Below are positions 35,580-43,068 of a stretch of 64,000 nt of DNA, in pieces. The first letter of the stretch is position 1, and each line of letters begins with the position of its first letter. The position numbers and the translations under genes were made by a program. The stretch covers positions 4,464,001 through 4,528,000 of the forward strand of contig NZ_CP109104.1 in the NCBI RefSeq assembly GCF_035917675.1, in the 5' to 3' direction. This DNA comes from Streptomyces sp. NBC_01775 (GTDB lineage: Bacteria; Actinomycetota; Actinomycetes; Streptomycetales; Streptomycetaceae). The notes under the pieces are model-generated. The model had not been told where the DNA came from. It did not search any database and saw only the letters and a list, made by a program, of their open reading frames with translations.

Positions 35580-36848
35580 CTAGCCGAGAGTGGAGGCCGC
35601 CGTCGGCGAGCTGTCCTTCAGGAAGGCCGAGCACCGCTCGTACTCATCCTGCTCCCCGATGGCGCCGGCCGCACGCGCGAGCGCGTGCAGGGCCCGCAGG
35701 AAGCCGCGGTTCGGCTCGTGCTCGAAGGGCACGGGGCCGTGCCCCTTCCAGCCGCTGCGGCGCAGCGAGTCGAGCCCCCGGTGGTATCCGGTGCGCGCGT
35801 AGGCGTACGACTCGACGGTGCGGCCCGCCTCGAAGGCGTCGTCGGCGAGCTGCGCCCACGCCAGCGAGGACGTGGGGTACTTCGCGGCGACCTCCGCGGG
35901 TGCCGTCCCGGACGCGAGCAGGTCCCGCGGCTCCGGGTCTTCGGGGAGGTGGGTCGGGGTCGGTCCCCCGAGCAGGTTTTCGTGAATGCCCATGGGCTCC
36001 AGTGTGCCTCTTCCTGGCGGGGGCCTGTGCGGTGCGGCCCCGCGGGCCGGGACGGTGCTGCCCTGCGGGCCGGGACCGCCACGGCCTGGCCGGCGGATCT
36101 TTCTGCCGGCCTCTTTCCCGGTGCTGAGCAGGGGCTGCCCCTGCCCGTGCGTTGCGGAGGGCGGGTGTGTTCGGGGCTGGTCGCGCGGTTCCCCGCGCCC
36201 CTTCGGGACGGCCCCCGCCGCCGGAGGCACCCGCGGTACGGCGAACAGGCGCTGGAAGTACTGGATCAGCGGCCCGATGGCCAGCGCGTAGACCACCGTG
36301 CCGACGCCGACGGAGCCGCCGAGCAGGAACCCCGTCGCCAGCACCACGATCTCGATCGCCGTGCGCACCATCCGGGTGGAGCGGCCCGTCACCCGGCACA
36401 GGCCCGTCATCAGGCCGTCCCGTGGGCCGGGGCCGAAGCGGGCCGCGATGTAGAGGCCGGTCGCCGCGCCGTTGAGGACCACGGCCACCAGGAACAGCGG
36501 GACGCGCACCGCCAGCGGCTGCGGAGTGGGCGTCAGGCGCAGCGTCGCGTCCATGGCCAGCCCCACCAACAGCACGTTGGAGACGGTGCCGATGCCGGGC
36601 CTCTCGCGCAGCGGCACCCACAGCAGCAGTACGGCGGCGGAGGCCAGGATGACCACGGTGCCGATGCTCAGCCCGGAGTGCTCGGCCACGCCCTGGTGGA
36701 AGACGTCCCAGGAGTTGAGGCCCAGACCTGCGCGCAGTTGCAGGGCGACGCTGACGCCGAACAGCACGAGCCCGGCGTACAGCTGGAAGATCCGGCGCGG
36801 AAGGTTCGCGTGGGGCGGGCGGCCAGGGGAGAGGCGGGAAGAGGGCAC
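35580..36848 (-). CDS. YczE/YyaS/YitT-type membrane protein read through into DUF3151
   Basis: One open frame of 422 codons holds two normally separate genes. Residues 1-205 are a YczE/YyaS/YitT-family membrane protein with about five TM helices (IFQLYAGLVLFGVSVALQLRAGLGLNSWDVFHQG; GPGPRDGLMTGL). Residues 286-422 are a complete DUF3151 protein beginning MGIHENLLGG (ATG at 35993) with EVAAKYPTSSLAWAQLADDAFE and GWKGHGPVPFEHEPNRGFLRAL. The 80-residue linker is translated from what looks like a common streptomycete intergenic repeat with no stop. Either a real fusion, or DUF3151 is translated separately from 35993. The GTG at 36848 has AGGA upstream. Confidence 0.75.
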   Translation of the reverse strand: MPSSRLSPGRPPHANLPRRIFQLYAGLVLFGVSVALQLRAGLGLNSWDVFHQGVAEHSGLSIGTVVILASAAVLLLWVPLRERPGIGTVSNVLLVGLAMDATLRLTPTPQPLAVRVPLFLVAVVLNGAATGLYIAARFGPGPRDGLMTGLCRVTGRSTRMVRTAIEIVVLATGFLLGGSVGVGTVVYALAIGPLIQYFQRLFAVPRVPPAAGAVPKGRGEPRDQPRTHPPSATHGQGQPLLSTGKEAGRKIRRPGRGGPGPQGSTVPARGAAPHRPPPGRGTLEPMGIHENLLGGPTPTHLPEDPEPRDLLASGTAPAEVAAKYPTSSLAWAQLADDAFEAGRTVESYAYARTGYHRGLDSLRRSGWKGHGPVPFEHEPNRGFLRALHALARAAGAIGEQDEYERCSAFLKDSSPTAASTLG

Positions 36849-37084
36849 CCGCCCATCCTGGGCCCGGCCCGTGCCGCCGGAAGGCCACTAGCGCCGGGCC
36901 CGCGAGCCCGCAAGCCCGCAAAAGCGGCCACCCCCCACCGTCCCGTCCCGGCACCCTTCGCCACGCCCGCCCCACGGTCCCCTGCTCACCTGGCCTCCCA
37001 CCCGGTGGGCATGCCCCTGGCACCTCGCCACGATGACGGAGAACGGCCTGCCGGGGGCGCTTGTCATGCGGTGATTCTTGCGGC

Positions 37085-37729
37085 ATGGACACACGGGGCA
37101 AGGACACACAAGGCGGGGGGCGGGCCTCGCCGCAGGGCCAGGCATGGCGTTGGTTCGAGGACTTCCTGTGCCGGCCGCACGGCGAGATCGGACGGGGCGG
37201 GCAGGTGTGCCCGTTCGTGGGCCCGGCCATCGGCGCCGGAACGCTGCGCGTCGAGCAGTGGGAGACGGCTCCCGAGCCCGGGGCCGACGAGCTGACGGCG
37301 CTGGTGCACCGCATGGTCGACACGTTCGAGCACACCGAATGGGCGGGCCGCAACCGCACCCTGCACGCGCTGGTCATCGTCCTCGACGGCCTGGACGCCG
37401 CGGCGCTCCCGCAGATGGACGAGGCGCACCGCAGAGCCAAACCGGAGCTGGTACACCGCTACCTGATGCTGGGTCAGTTCCATCCGGCGTGCGACGAGCG
37501 CGCGGCCCGCAACCCGAGCCTGCGGGTCTCGCGCGCTCCGGTCCCGCTGTTCGCGCTGCGCAACATGGCCTTCCACGACGTGCTGTTCCTCGATGAGAAC
37601 CCGGAGTGGTTCGGCGCCTACGACGCGCGATTCGGCCGCCGGTACGCCTCCGCCTCGCTGCCCGACCCGCTGTTCGCCGACCGCTACGCGCGAGCGCGCC
37701 GGAAGTGGCTCGCGGGGTGCGGCGCGTGA
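37085..37729 (+). CDS. DUF6875-domain protein
   Basis: 214 residues, cytosolic. Matches the DUF6875 pattern by eye: WFEDFLCRPHGEIGRGGQVCPFVGPAI (the conserved R-x-G-x-V-C-P-F-V), YLMLGQFHPACDERAARNP and the closing SRAPVPLFALRNMAFHDVLFL. No catalytic function is known for the domain. The Cys-Pro-Phe and the later His residues could bind heme or metal; that is speculation. First gene of a four-gene operon; its stop overlaps the TDO-like start (GTGA). No good ribosome-binding site precedes the ATG at 37085. Confidence 0.75.
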   Translation: MDTRGKDTQGGGRASPQGQAWRWFEDFLCRPHGEIGRGGQVCPFVGPAIGAGTLRVEQWETAPEPGADELTALVHRMVDTFEHTEWAGRNRTLHALVIVLDGLDAAALPQMDEAHRRAKPELVHRYLMLGQFHPACDERAARNPSLRVSRAPVPLFALRNMAFHDVLFLDENPEWFGAYDARFGRRYASASLPDPLFADRYARARRKWLAGCGA

Positions 37730-38601
37730 AGGACCTGGGCCCGGGCAGCGACGCGGAACGCGCCCGCCTCGTCGCCAGGGGCGAGGGCTGCCCCCTGGTC
37801 GACTTCGACGGCGGCTCCACCCCCTACATCGACTACCAGAGCATCACCGTGTTGCTCTCCCTCCAGCAGCCGCGCTCCGAGGAGCCGGCCGAGCTGTCCT
37901 TCTACGTCCTCGGGCAGGTCAAGGAGCTGCTGTTCAAGCTCCTGTACGAGGAGTTGACGCGGGTCCGCTCGCTGCTGGACACGGACGAGGTGCCGCAGGC
38001 GATCTGGGTGCTGCGCCGGGTGCGCAAGGTGGCGGAGCTGCTGTGTTCGACGTGGGACGTGCTGGGCTCGCTGGCACCCACGGAATTCAACGCCTTCCGC
38101 GACAGCCTGGGGCAGGCATCGGGCCTCCAGTCGTACATGTACCGGATGGTGGAGTACGTCCTCGGCAACAAGGACCCCGTCCTCGCCCGCCCCCACCAGG
38201 GCGTCCCGGGCGTGGCCGAGCAGGTGCGCCGGGCGCTGGAGGAGCCCAGCGTGTACGACGCGGCGGTGGCGCTGCTCGCCCGGCGCGGAGCGCCGATCGG
38301 CACGGCGGCGCTGCGGCGCGACCCCGGACAGCCCTACGAGCCCAGCGACGAGGTCGAGCGCGCCTGGGCCGGGGTGTACGCCGCTGGAAAGGGCCCGGAC
38401 GACGAGCTGTTCCGGCTGGCCGAGGCGCTGATGGACGTGGCCGAGGCGATGTGCCGCTGGCGGGCGCTGCACCTGCTCACGGTGGAACGGATCATCGGCA
38501 CGAAGCCGGGCACCGGCGGCACCCACGGGGTGGCCTGGCTGCGCCGGGTCAGCGAGCACCGTTTCTTTCCCGAACTCTGGTCAGCGAGGGGGCGGCTATG
38601 A
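37726..38601 (+). CDS. Divergent tryptophan 2,3-dioxygenase-family protein (second copy)
   Basis: 291 residues, TDO superfamily but distinct from the kynA copy: TPYIDYQSITVLLSLQQPR, LSFYVLGQVKELLFKLLYEEL, EFNAFRDSLGQASGLQSYMYRMVEYVLG, WRALHLLTVERIIGTKPGTGGTHGVAWLR (proximal heme His in ALHLL retained). The classical distal HQxxELW reads GQVKELLF, so both the His and the Trp are changed. It may oxidise tryptophan, a modified tryptophan or another indole, as dioxygenase or monooxygenase (inference; oxindole-forming TDO relatives exist in Streptomyces). GTG start overlaps the upstream stop; the next gene starts ATGA. Confidence 0.85.
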   Translation: MKDLGPGSDAERARLVARGEGCPLVDFDGGSTPYIDYQSITVLLSLQQPRSEEPAELSFYVLGQVKELLFKLLYEELTRVRSLLDTDEVPQAIWVLRRVRKVAELLCSTWDVLGSLAPTEFNAFRDSLGQASGLQSYMYRMVEYVLGNKDPVLARPHQGVPGVAEQVRRALEEPSVYDAAVALLARRGAPIGTAALRRDPGQPYEPSDEVERAWAGVYAAGKGPDDELFRLAEALMDVAEAMCRWRALHLLTVERIIGTKPGTGGTHGVAWLRRVSEHRFFPELWSARGRL

Positions 38602-39872
38602 CGACGACGGGGCACACCGGGCCGTACGGCACGGCACCCGTGGGCACTGAGCTCGACGAGGTGCGGAAGCTGGACGCGGACGATCCGCTGGCCGCCTTCC
38701 GGGCCCGCTTCGCGCCCGTACCGGAAGGGCTGATCTTCCTCAACGGCGCCTCGCTGGGCCGCCTGCCCGCCGACACGGCCGACGAGACCGACGCGCTGGT
38801 GCGCGGCCAGTGGGGCGAGCGGCTGGCGCAGGCCCGCACCCAGTGGCTGGACCTGCCGCAGCGCGTGGGCGACGAGCTGGCCGCCACGGTGCTGGGCGCC
38901 CGGCCGGGCGAGGTGGTGGCCTCCGACTGCACCAGCGTCAACCTCTACAAGCTCGGCGCCGCCGCCTTGCGCGAGCGGCCCGGCGCCGTGGTGATGGACG
39001 ACGACAACTTCCCCACCGACCAGTACGTCCTGGCCGGGCTCGCCGAGGAGTACGGCCGCGAGCTGCGCTCGGTGCGCACCGACCCCGACCTGGGCCCACA
39101 GCCCGGACAGCTGCGCACGGCAGTCGAGGGCGGGGCGGCGCTGGTCTCCCTGTCGCTGGTCTCCCACCGCTCGGGCGCGCTCAAGGACATCCGCGCCGTC
39201 CAGGAGATCGCCCACGCGGCGGGCGCGCTGGTGCTGTGGGACTTGAGCCACGCGGTGGGCGCCGTGCCGCTCCGGCTCACCGACGACGGCGCCGACCTCG
39301 CGGTGGGCTCCACGTACAAGCACCTGTGCGGCGGGCCCGGCGCGCCCGCGCTCCTGTACGTCCGTGAGGGGCTCCAGGCCCGGCTCACCCAGCCCGTCCA
39401 GGGCTGGTACGGGCACCGCGAACAGCTCGCCATGCGCCACGACTTCGACCCCGACCCGAGCATCCGCCGCTTCTTGACCGGCTCCCCGCCGGTGCTGTCG
39501 CTGGCGGCCCTGCGGCCCGCGCTGCGCCTGCTGGGCGAGGCGGGCATGGAACGGGTCCGCGCCAAGAGCCTCGCCCTGACGGGCCTGTTCCAGCGCCTCG
39601 CCGCCGACCTGCTGGAGCCCCACGGCTTCCGCCTCGCGGGCCCGGCAGACCCGGCAGCGCGCGGCGGCCACCTCACCTACGCGCATCCGAGGGCCCGTGC
39701 GCTGGTGCCGCTGCTGGCCGAACGCGCTGGGGTGCTCGTGGACTACGGCGCCACGGACCGCCTGCGCGCCTCGCCCGCACCCCTGTCCACCCGCTTCGAG
39801 GACGTGTACGAGGCCGTGCACCGCATCCGGCACGTACTGGACCACCTACCGGACGAGGAGGAATCCGCGTGA
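38598..39872 (+). CDS. Kynureninase-like PLP enzyme (second copy)
   Basis: 424 residues, class V aminotransferase fold of kynureninase type: LIFLNGASLGRLPADTAD, VVASDCTSVNLYKLGAAAL, LVLWDLSHAVGAVPLRL with the cofactor Asp, PLP Lys in GSTYKHLCGGPGAPALLYV, VQGWYGHREQLAM, and IRRFLTGSPPVLSLAAL. These blocks are closer to the pseudomonad kynureninase style than those of the kynU copy 4 kb away. It would cleave kynurenine or a substituted kynurenine, or an analogous beta-keto amino acid. Overlaps both neighbours by 4 bp. Confidence 0.87.
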   Translation: MTTTGHTGPYGTAPVGTELDEVRKLDADDPLAAFRARFAPVPEGLIFLNGASLGRLPADTADETDALVRGQWGERLAQARTQWLDLPQRVGDELAATVLGARPGEVVASDCTSVNLYKLGAAALRERPGAVVMDDDNFPTDQYVLAGLAEEYGRELRSVRTDPDLGPQPGQLRTAVEGGAALVSLSLVSHRSGALKDIRAVQEIAHAAGALVLWDLSHAVGAVPLRLTDDGADLAVGSTYKHLCGGPGAPALLYVREGLQARLTQPVQGWYGHREQLAMRHDFDPDPSIRRFLTGSPPVLSLAALRPALRLLGEAGMERVRAKSLALTGLFQRLAADLLEPHGFRLAGPADPAARGGHLTYAHPRARALVPLLAERAGVLVDYGATDRLRASPAPLSTRFEDVYEAVHRIRHVLDHLPDEEESA

Positions 39873-40669
39873 CCGCAACCACCGGTACGAGTACGGGCCC
39901 CCGCAGGAGAGTGCTGGTCACCGGCGCCTCCCGCGCCAAGGGCATCGGCGCGGCCGTCGCCGCCGTGCACGCCGAACGCGGTGACGCCGTCGCCGTGCAC
40001 TGCCGGGCCGACACGGCGGCCGGCGAGGCCGTCGTCGCGAGCCTGCCGGGCGAGGGCCACGCGCTGGTCACCGGCGACCTGGGCGACCCGGAGTCGGTCG
40101 CCCGGATCTTCGACGAAGCCGTCACCGCACTCGGCGGCGTCGACATCCTCGTCAACAACGCGGCCGTGCACGTCGAGCACCCGATCGCCACCACCTCCTA
40201 CGAGGAGTGGTGCGCCCTGTGGGAGCGCACCGTGAACGTGAACCTCCTGGGCGCCGCCCACCTCTCCTGGTGCTTCGCCCGCCACCTCCTGGACCGGCCC
40301 GAGGGCCCCGCGGGCGGACGCCTCGTCATGGTCGGCTCGCGCGGCGGCTACCGCGGCGAGCCGGAGGTACCCGCGTACGGCGCGAGCAAGGCCGGCATGC
40401 ACGCCCTGTCCCAGTCCCTGGCCGTCGCCCTGGGCCCCCACCGCATCGCCGTAGCCGCCATCGCCCCCGGCTTCACCCGCACGGACCTGACGGAGGAGCT
40501 GCTGGAGAGCCCCGAGGGCAAACGCATCGTGGCCCAGCACCCCATCGGCCGCATCGCCGAGCCCCGGGACATCGCCGAGGCGGTGGCCTGGTTCACGACC
40601 GACTCCCCGGGCGCGGAGTGGGCAACGGGCGCCGTCCTCGACCTGAACGGCGCGTCGTACCTGCATTGA
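39869..40669 (+). CDS. Short-chain dehydrogenase/reductase of the TDO-like operon
   Basis: 266 residues, classical SDR: nucleotide motif VTGASRAKGIGAAVA (TGxxxxxGxG), DILVNNAAVHVE (NNAA), catalytic Ser in VGSRGG and YGASK (Tyr-x-x-x-Lys), then VAAIAPGFTRTDL. An Arg/Lys pair after the glycine motif and HCRAD at the end of strand 2 favour NADP(H). It overlaps the kynureninase-like gene (GTGA) with AGGAGG upstream, so it is clearly in the operon. It would reduce a ketone or oxidise an alcohol on the tryptophan-derived intermediate (inference). Confidence 0.88.
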   Translation: MTATTGTSTGPRRRVLVTGASRAKGIGAAVAAVHAERGDAVAVHCRADTAAGEAVVASLPGEGHALVTGDLGDPESVARIFDEAVTALGGVDILVNNAAVHVEHPIATTSYEEWCALWERTVNVNLLGAAHLSWCFARHLLDRPEGPAGGRLVMVGSRGGYRGEPEVPAYGASKAGMHALSQSLAVALGPHRIAVAAIAPGFTRTDLTEELLESPEGKRIVAQHPIGRIAEPRDIAEAVAWFTTDSPGAEWATGAVLDLNGASYLH

Positions 40670-40676
40670 GCCCCGC

Positions 40677-40699
40677 CCCACCCCCGCCATGGGGGTGGG
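40677..40699. terminator. Hairpin terminator of the DUF6875 operon
   Basis: CCCACCCCC pairs with GGGGGTGGG across the loop GCCAT, 8 bases after the SDR stop. A perfect 9-bp GC stem; it marks the end of the four-gene operon. Confidence 0.75.
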
Positions 40700-40826
40700 C
40701 CGCGAAGCCGACCGGAGGGGCTGTCCATAGCCACCTCCGAGGCTTGAGGAGCAGGAGCGGGGCCCCCGCAAGAAGCGGAAGTGGGGCCCGGCCGAAAGGT
40801 CAGTCATAGGGACCAGGTGAGAAGGA

Positions 40827-41471
40827 TCAGGCGGCAAGCGGGGTGCCCAGGGCGGTGGCCAGGCGGCGGGCCTGGTCGTGGGCGTTGGCCATGGACGCCT
40901 CGTGCTTGGGCAGGAGCGAGGCGAGGGCGGGGGTGTGCGGGGCCGCGGTCAGCTCCGGTGTCACCGTGGTGAGGTCCAGGCCGAGCAGCTCGTCCCGACC
41001 GAGTATGGCCTCCAGAGGGGGGACAACGTAGTCCAGACCCTCCCGGGGCGCGCCGGGGCCGTAGGCGCCACCGCGGGCGGAGATCAGCACGGCCGGGCGA
41101 CCGGCGGCGGGCGAGGGGCCGCCGTGGATCACGGTCCGGTCGAAGACGATGAGCTGATCCAGCCACGCCTTGAACACCGAGGGCATCGTGATGTTGTACA
41201 TCGGCACGGTGAAAAGGTAGGCGCCGGCACCGAGGAACTCCTCGATGAGTTCGTCCTGAACAGCGGCGGCCGATGCCTGCTCCGGGGTGTGCTGGGCCGG
41301 GTCGGTGTCGCGGGCTGTGATGCCCGCGGCGCTCAGATGCGGCACGGGAGCGGCAGCCAGATCGCGGTGGACGACCTCGCCCTGCCAGGCGTCACGGAAG
41401 GACCGGGCGACCTGACGGGAGACGGACGCCTCGTCGAGCGAGGAGGAGTCGATGTGCAGCAGGTACGACAT
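40827..41471 (-). CDS. azoR: FMN-dependent NADH:quinone oxidoreductase / azoreductase
   Basis: 214 residues, flavodoxin-like AzoR family: LLHIDSSSLDEASVSRQVARSF (FMN phosphate loop), YLFTVPMYNITMPSVFKAWLDQLIVFDRT (the PMYNFxxPxxLKxWLD motif), and VLISARGGAYGPG. Reduces quinones and azo compounds with NADH and protects against thiol-reactive electrophiles. The ATG at 41471 follows GAAAGG. Lies 43 bp after the DsbA-like gene on the same strand, probably one unit controlled by the divergent HxlR regulator. Confidence 0.9.
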   Translation of the reverse strand: MSYLLHIDSSSLDEASVSRQVARSFRDAWQGEVVHRDLAAAPVPHLSAAGITARDTDPAQHTPEQASAAAVQDELIEEFLGAGAYLFTVPMYNITMPSVFKAWLDQLIVFDRTVIHGGPSPAAGRPAVLISARGGAYGPGAPREGLDYVVPPLEAILGRDELLGLDLTTVTPELTAAPHTPALASLLPKHEASMANAHDQARRLATALGTPLAA

Positions 41472-41514
41472 GGTGGAGCCTTTCGAAAGTTGATGTGCGT
41501 GATGGTGCGGTGAT

Positions 41515-42222
41515 TCAGGGGCGGGTGGGGACGGCGCAGCCGTCGGGGCCGCAGGCCGGCGCGTCGCCGCCGGGTGCCACGGCGACCGGGCGGGTCTCGT
41601 TCCACGCGGTCCGTAGCAGCCCGAGCAGGGCGTCGGTGCCCTGAGCACCTGGCACGGCGTGCCGGCCGTCGATGACGGTGAAGGGGGCACCGGTTGCCCC
41701 GAGCCGCTGCGCCTGGTGTGCGTCTTCCTGTACCTGACGGCGGTAGCGCCGGTCGGCGAGCACCTGGCGAGTCTGTTCGCGGTCCAGGCCGAGCTTGTCG
41801 GAGAACCCGAGCAGGTCGTCGAGCGTGAAGATCGACTCGGCCTTGCCGAAGTAGGCGCGGAAGATCATGTTCCAGGCTTCGCCGTTCTTGCCTTCGGCGG
41901 AGGCGTGAGCCAGGAACTCGTGGGCCAGGTCGGTGTTCCCGACCCGGTTGTCCAGGACCCGGTAGGGGGCCAGGCCCTCGGCGGCGGCCATGCCTTCGAT
42001 ATCCGGTACGCCGGCCTGCCCGGGGAGGACGCCGTACTTGGCCAGCACGAATTCGCGGGCGCTGAGCGTGCGGTCCTCGGGGAGGCCACTGCCCAGAGGG
42101 AACGAGCGGTGGATCACTTCTACGTGGCCGCTGTGCTCGAATCGCTCCACGGCCCGGTCCAACCGATGGCTGCCCAGACCGCACCAGGGGCAGGCGATCT
42201 CAGACCAGATCTCTACCTTCAT
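41515..42222 (-). CDS. DsbA-family oxidoreductase (FrnE-like)
   Basis: 235 residues, thioredoxin fold with helical insertion: N-terminal KVEIWSEIACPWCGLGSHRLDRAVERF carries the CPWC redox motif; GATGAPFTVIDGRHAVPGAQ holds the cis-Pro loop (GAPF). No signal peptide, so cytosolic, as in FrnE and 2-hydroxychromene-isomerase-like proteins. The ATG at 42222 has GGAGGT 7 bases upstream; the upstream open frame is shadow. Two Cys near the C-terminus (ACGPDGCAVP) may form a second redox pair. Divergent from HxlR; cotranscribed with azoR. Confidence 0.88.
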   Translation of the reverse strand: MKVEIWSEIACPWCGLGSHRLDRAVERFEHSGHVEVIHRSFPLGSGLPEDRTLSAREFVLAKYGVLPGQAGVPDIEGMAAAEGLAPYRVLDNRVGNTDLAHEFLAHASAEGKNGEAWNMIFRAYFGKAESIFTLDDLLGFSDKLGLDREQTRQVLADRRYRRQVQEDAHQAQRLGATGAPFTVIDGRHAVPGAQGTDALLGLLRTAWNETRPVAVAPGGDAPACGPDGCAVPTRP

Positions 42223-42292
42223 GGCCTGACCTCCAATTCCTACTCTTTGTTCGTAACGCCATGATGGGCCAGTATGGAAGGCGATACAAAAG

Positions 42293-42306
42293 GCACACCG
42301 GTGTGC
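42293..42306. promoter_or_regulatory. 14-bp palindrome in the HxlR / DsbA intergenic region
   Basis: GCACACCGGTGTGC is a perfect palindrome 22 bp before the HxlR start. In the same 106-bp gap TTGTTC (42248) and AGTATG could be a plus-strand -35/-10. The palindrome is a good candidate for HxlR autoregulation. Confidence 0.6.
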
Positions 42307-42328
42307 GCGACGGAGAGGAACGGGCGCT

Positions 42329-42748
42329 ATGCAGGACAGCGCGGATATCGGGATGGCGGCTGCGGTCGGGCCGTGCGCGAGCATCCCCGCCGATCACATG
42401 GACTTCATCCGCCAGGTGCTCGACCGGGTGGGCGACAAGTGGAGCATGTTGATCATCGCCGTCCTGGAGGGCGGCCCGATGCGCTACACCGACTTGCAGC
42501 GCCAGATCCCGGGCATCTCCCAGCGCATGCTGACCCACACCCTTCGCCAGCTCACAGAGGACGGGTTGATCAGCCGTACCGCCTACGCCGAGGTGCCACC
42601 GCGCGTCGAGTACGCGCTCGCCCCGCTCGGCGGCGGCCTGAACGAGATCGTCAAGCAGCTGATCGGTTGGGCGGCCGACCACCACGACGAGCTCCGCGCC
42701 AACCGTTCCCGTGCCGGCACCGCCGCCTCCTCCGCGTCCCGGTCCTGA
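42329..42748 (+). CDS. HxlR-family transcriptional regulator
   Basis: 139 residues with the HxlR winged helix: DFIRQVLDRVGDKWSMLIIAVLEGGPMRYTDLQRQIPGISQRMLTHTLRQLTEDGLISRTAYAEVPPRVEYALAPLG. GDKWSMLII and ISQRMLTHTLRQL are diagnostic. One Cys in the N-terminal arm (VGPCASI) resembles the single redox-sensing Cys of YodB/HypR-type HxlR proteins that control quinone and azoreductase genes. It likely senses electrophile or quinone stress and controls the divergent DsbA-azoR unit. ATG at 42329 with GGAGAGG upstream. Confidence 0.93.
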   Translation: MQDSADIGMAAAVGPCASIPADHMDFIRQVLDRVGDKWSMLIIAVLEGGPMRYTDLQRQIPGISQRMLTHTLRQLTEDGLISRTAYAEVPPRVEYALAPLGGGLNEIVKQLIGWAADHHDELRANRSRAGTAASSASRS

Positions 42749-43068
42749 ACTGCGGCGGCCACCGATACTCGGGGGTGCTGGCCGAAAGCGCGACGGAACC
42801 CCGTCTCGCCACTCCATTGCACTCCCTCATTGAGCTGCGAGAAGGGGCGCAGTGAAAGCAGCGGAGCGTTGCAGCAGATGCGATTCCGCTCGTTTTTGAT
42901 CTTCAGCCAATCTCCGGTGCCGGGGTGGCATGAACCCCGAGGGCTCTTGATCACCGGTCCTTCCACTGTGACCGCCTCTCGGGACGGAGCCCCGAGGAAC
43001 CGGAAAGGGGTCCCTGGCCAAGCGGGAGAGGCCCCGGCCAAAGGGGGACGCGCCGGGGCGAGAACCAC
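42749..43068. other. Gene-free region between hxlR and malY-like gene
   Basis: 320 bp; no coding region supported in any frame. Noticeably lower GC around 42860-42960 than the surroundings. A weak inverted repeat (GTCCC-TGGCC / GGCCA-GGGGAC, 43010-43049) may terminate the malY-like transcript. May contain a decayed insertion or gene; nothing recognisable is left. Confidence 0.5.

Noticed and set aside
32576..40669. A full natural-product gene cluster around the two kynurenine operons
   Set aside because: No NRPS, PKS, methyltransferase, hydroxylase, transporter or pathway regulator lies between or beside them, so only a small pathway is claimed.
42749..43068. Insertion-sequence remnant in the lower-GC gap after hxlR
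   Set aside because: No terminal inverted repeats, target duplication or transposase fragment could be seen.
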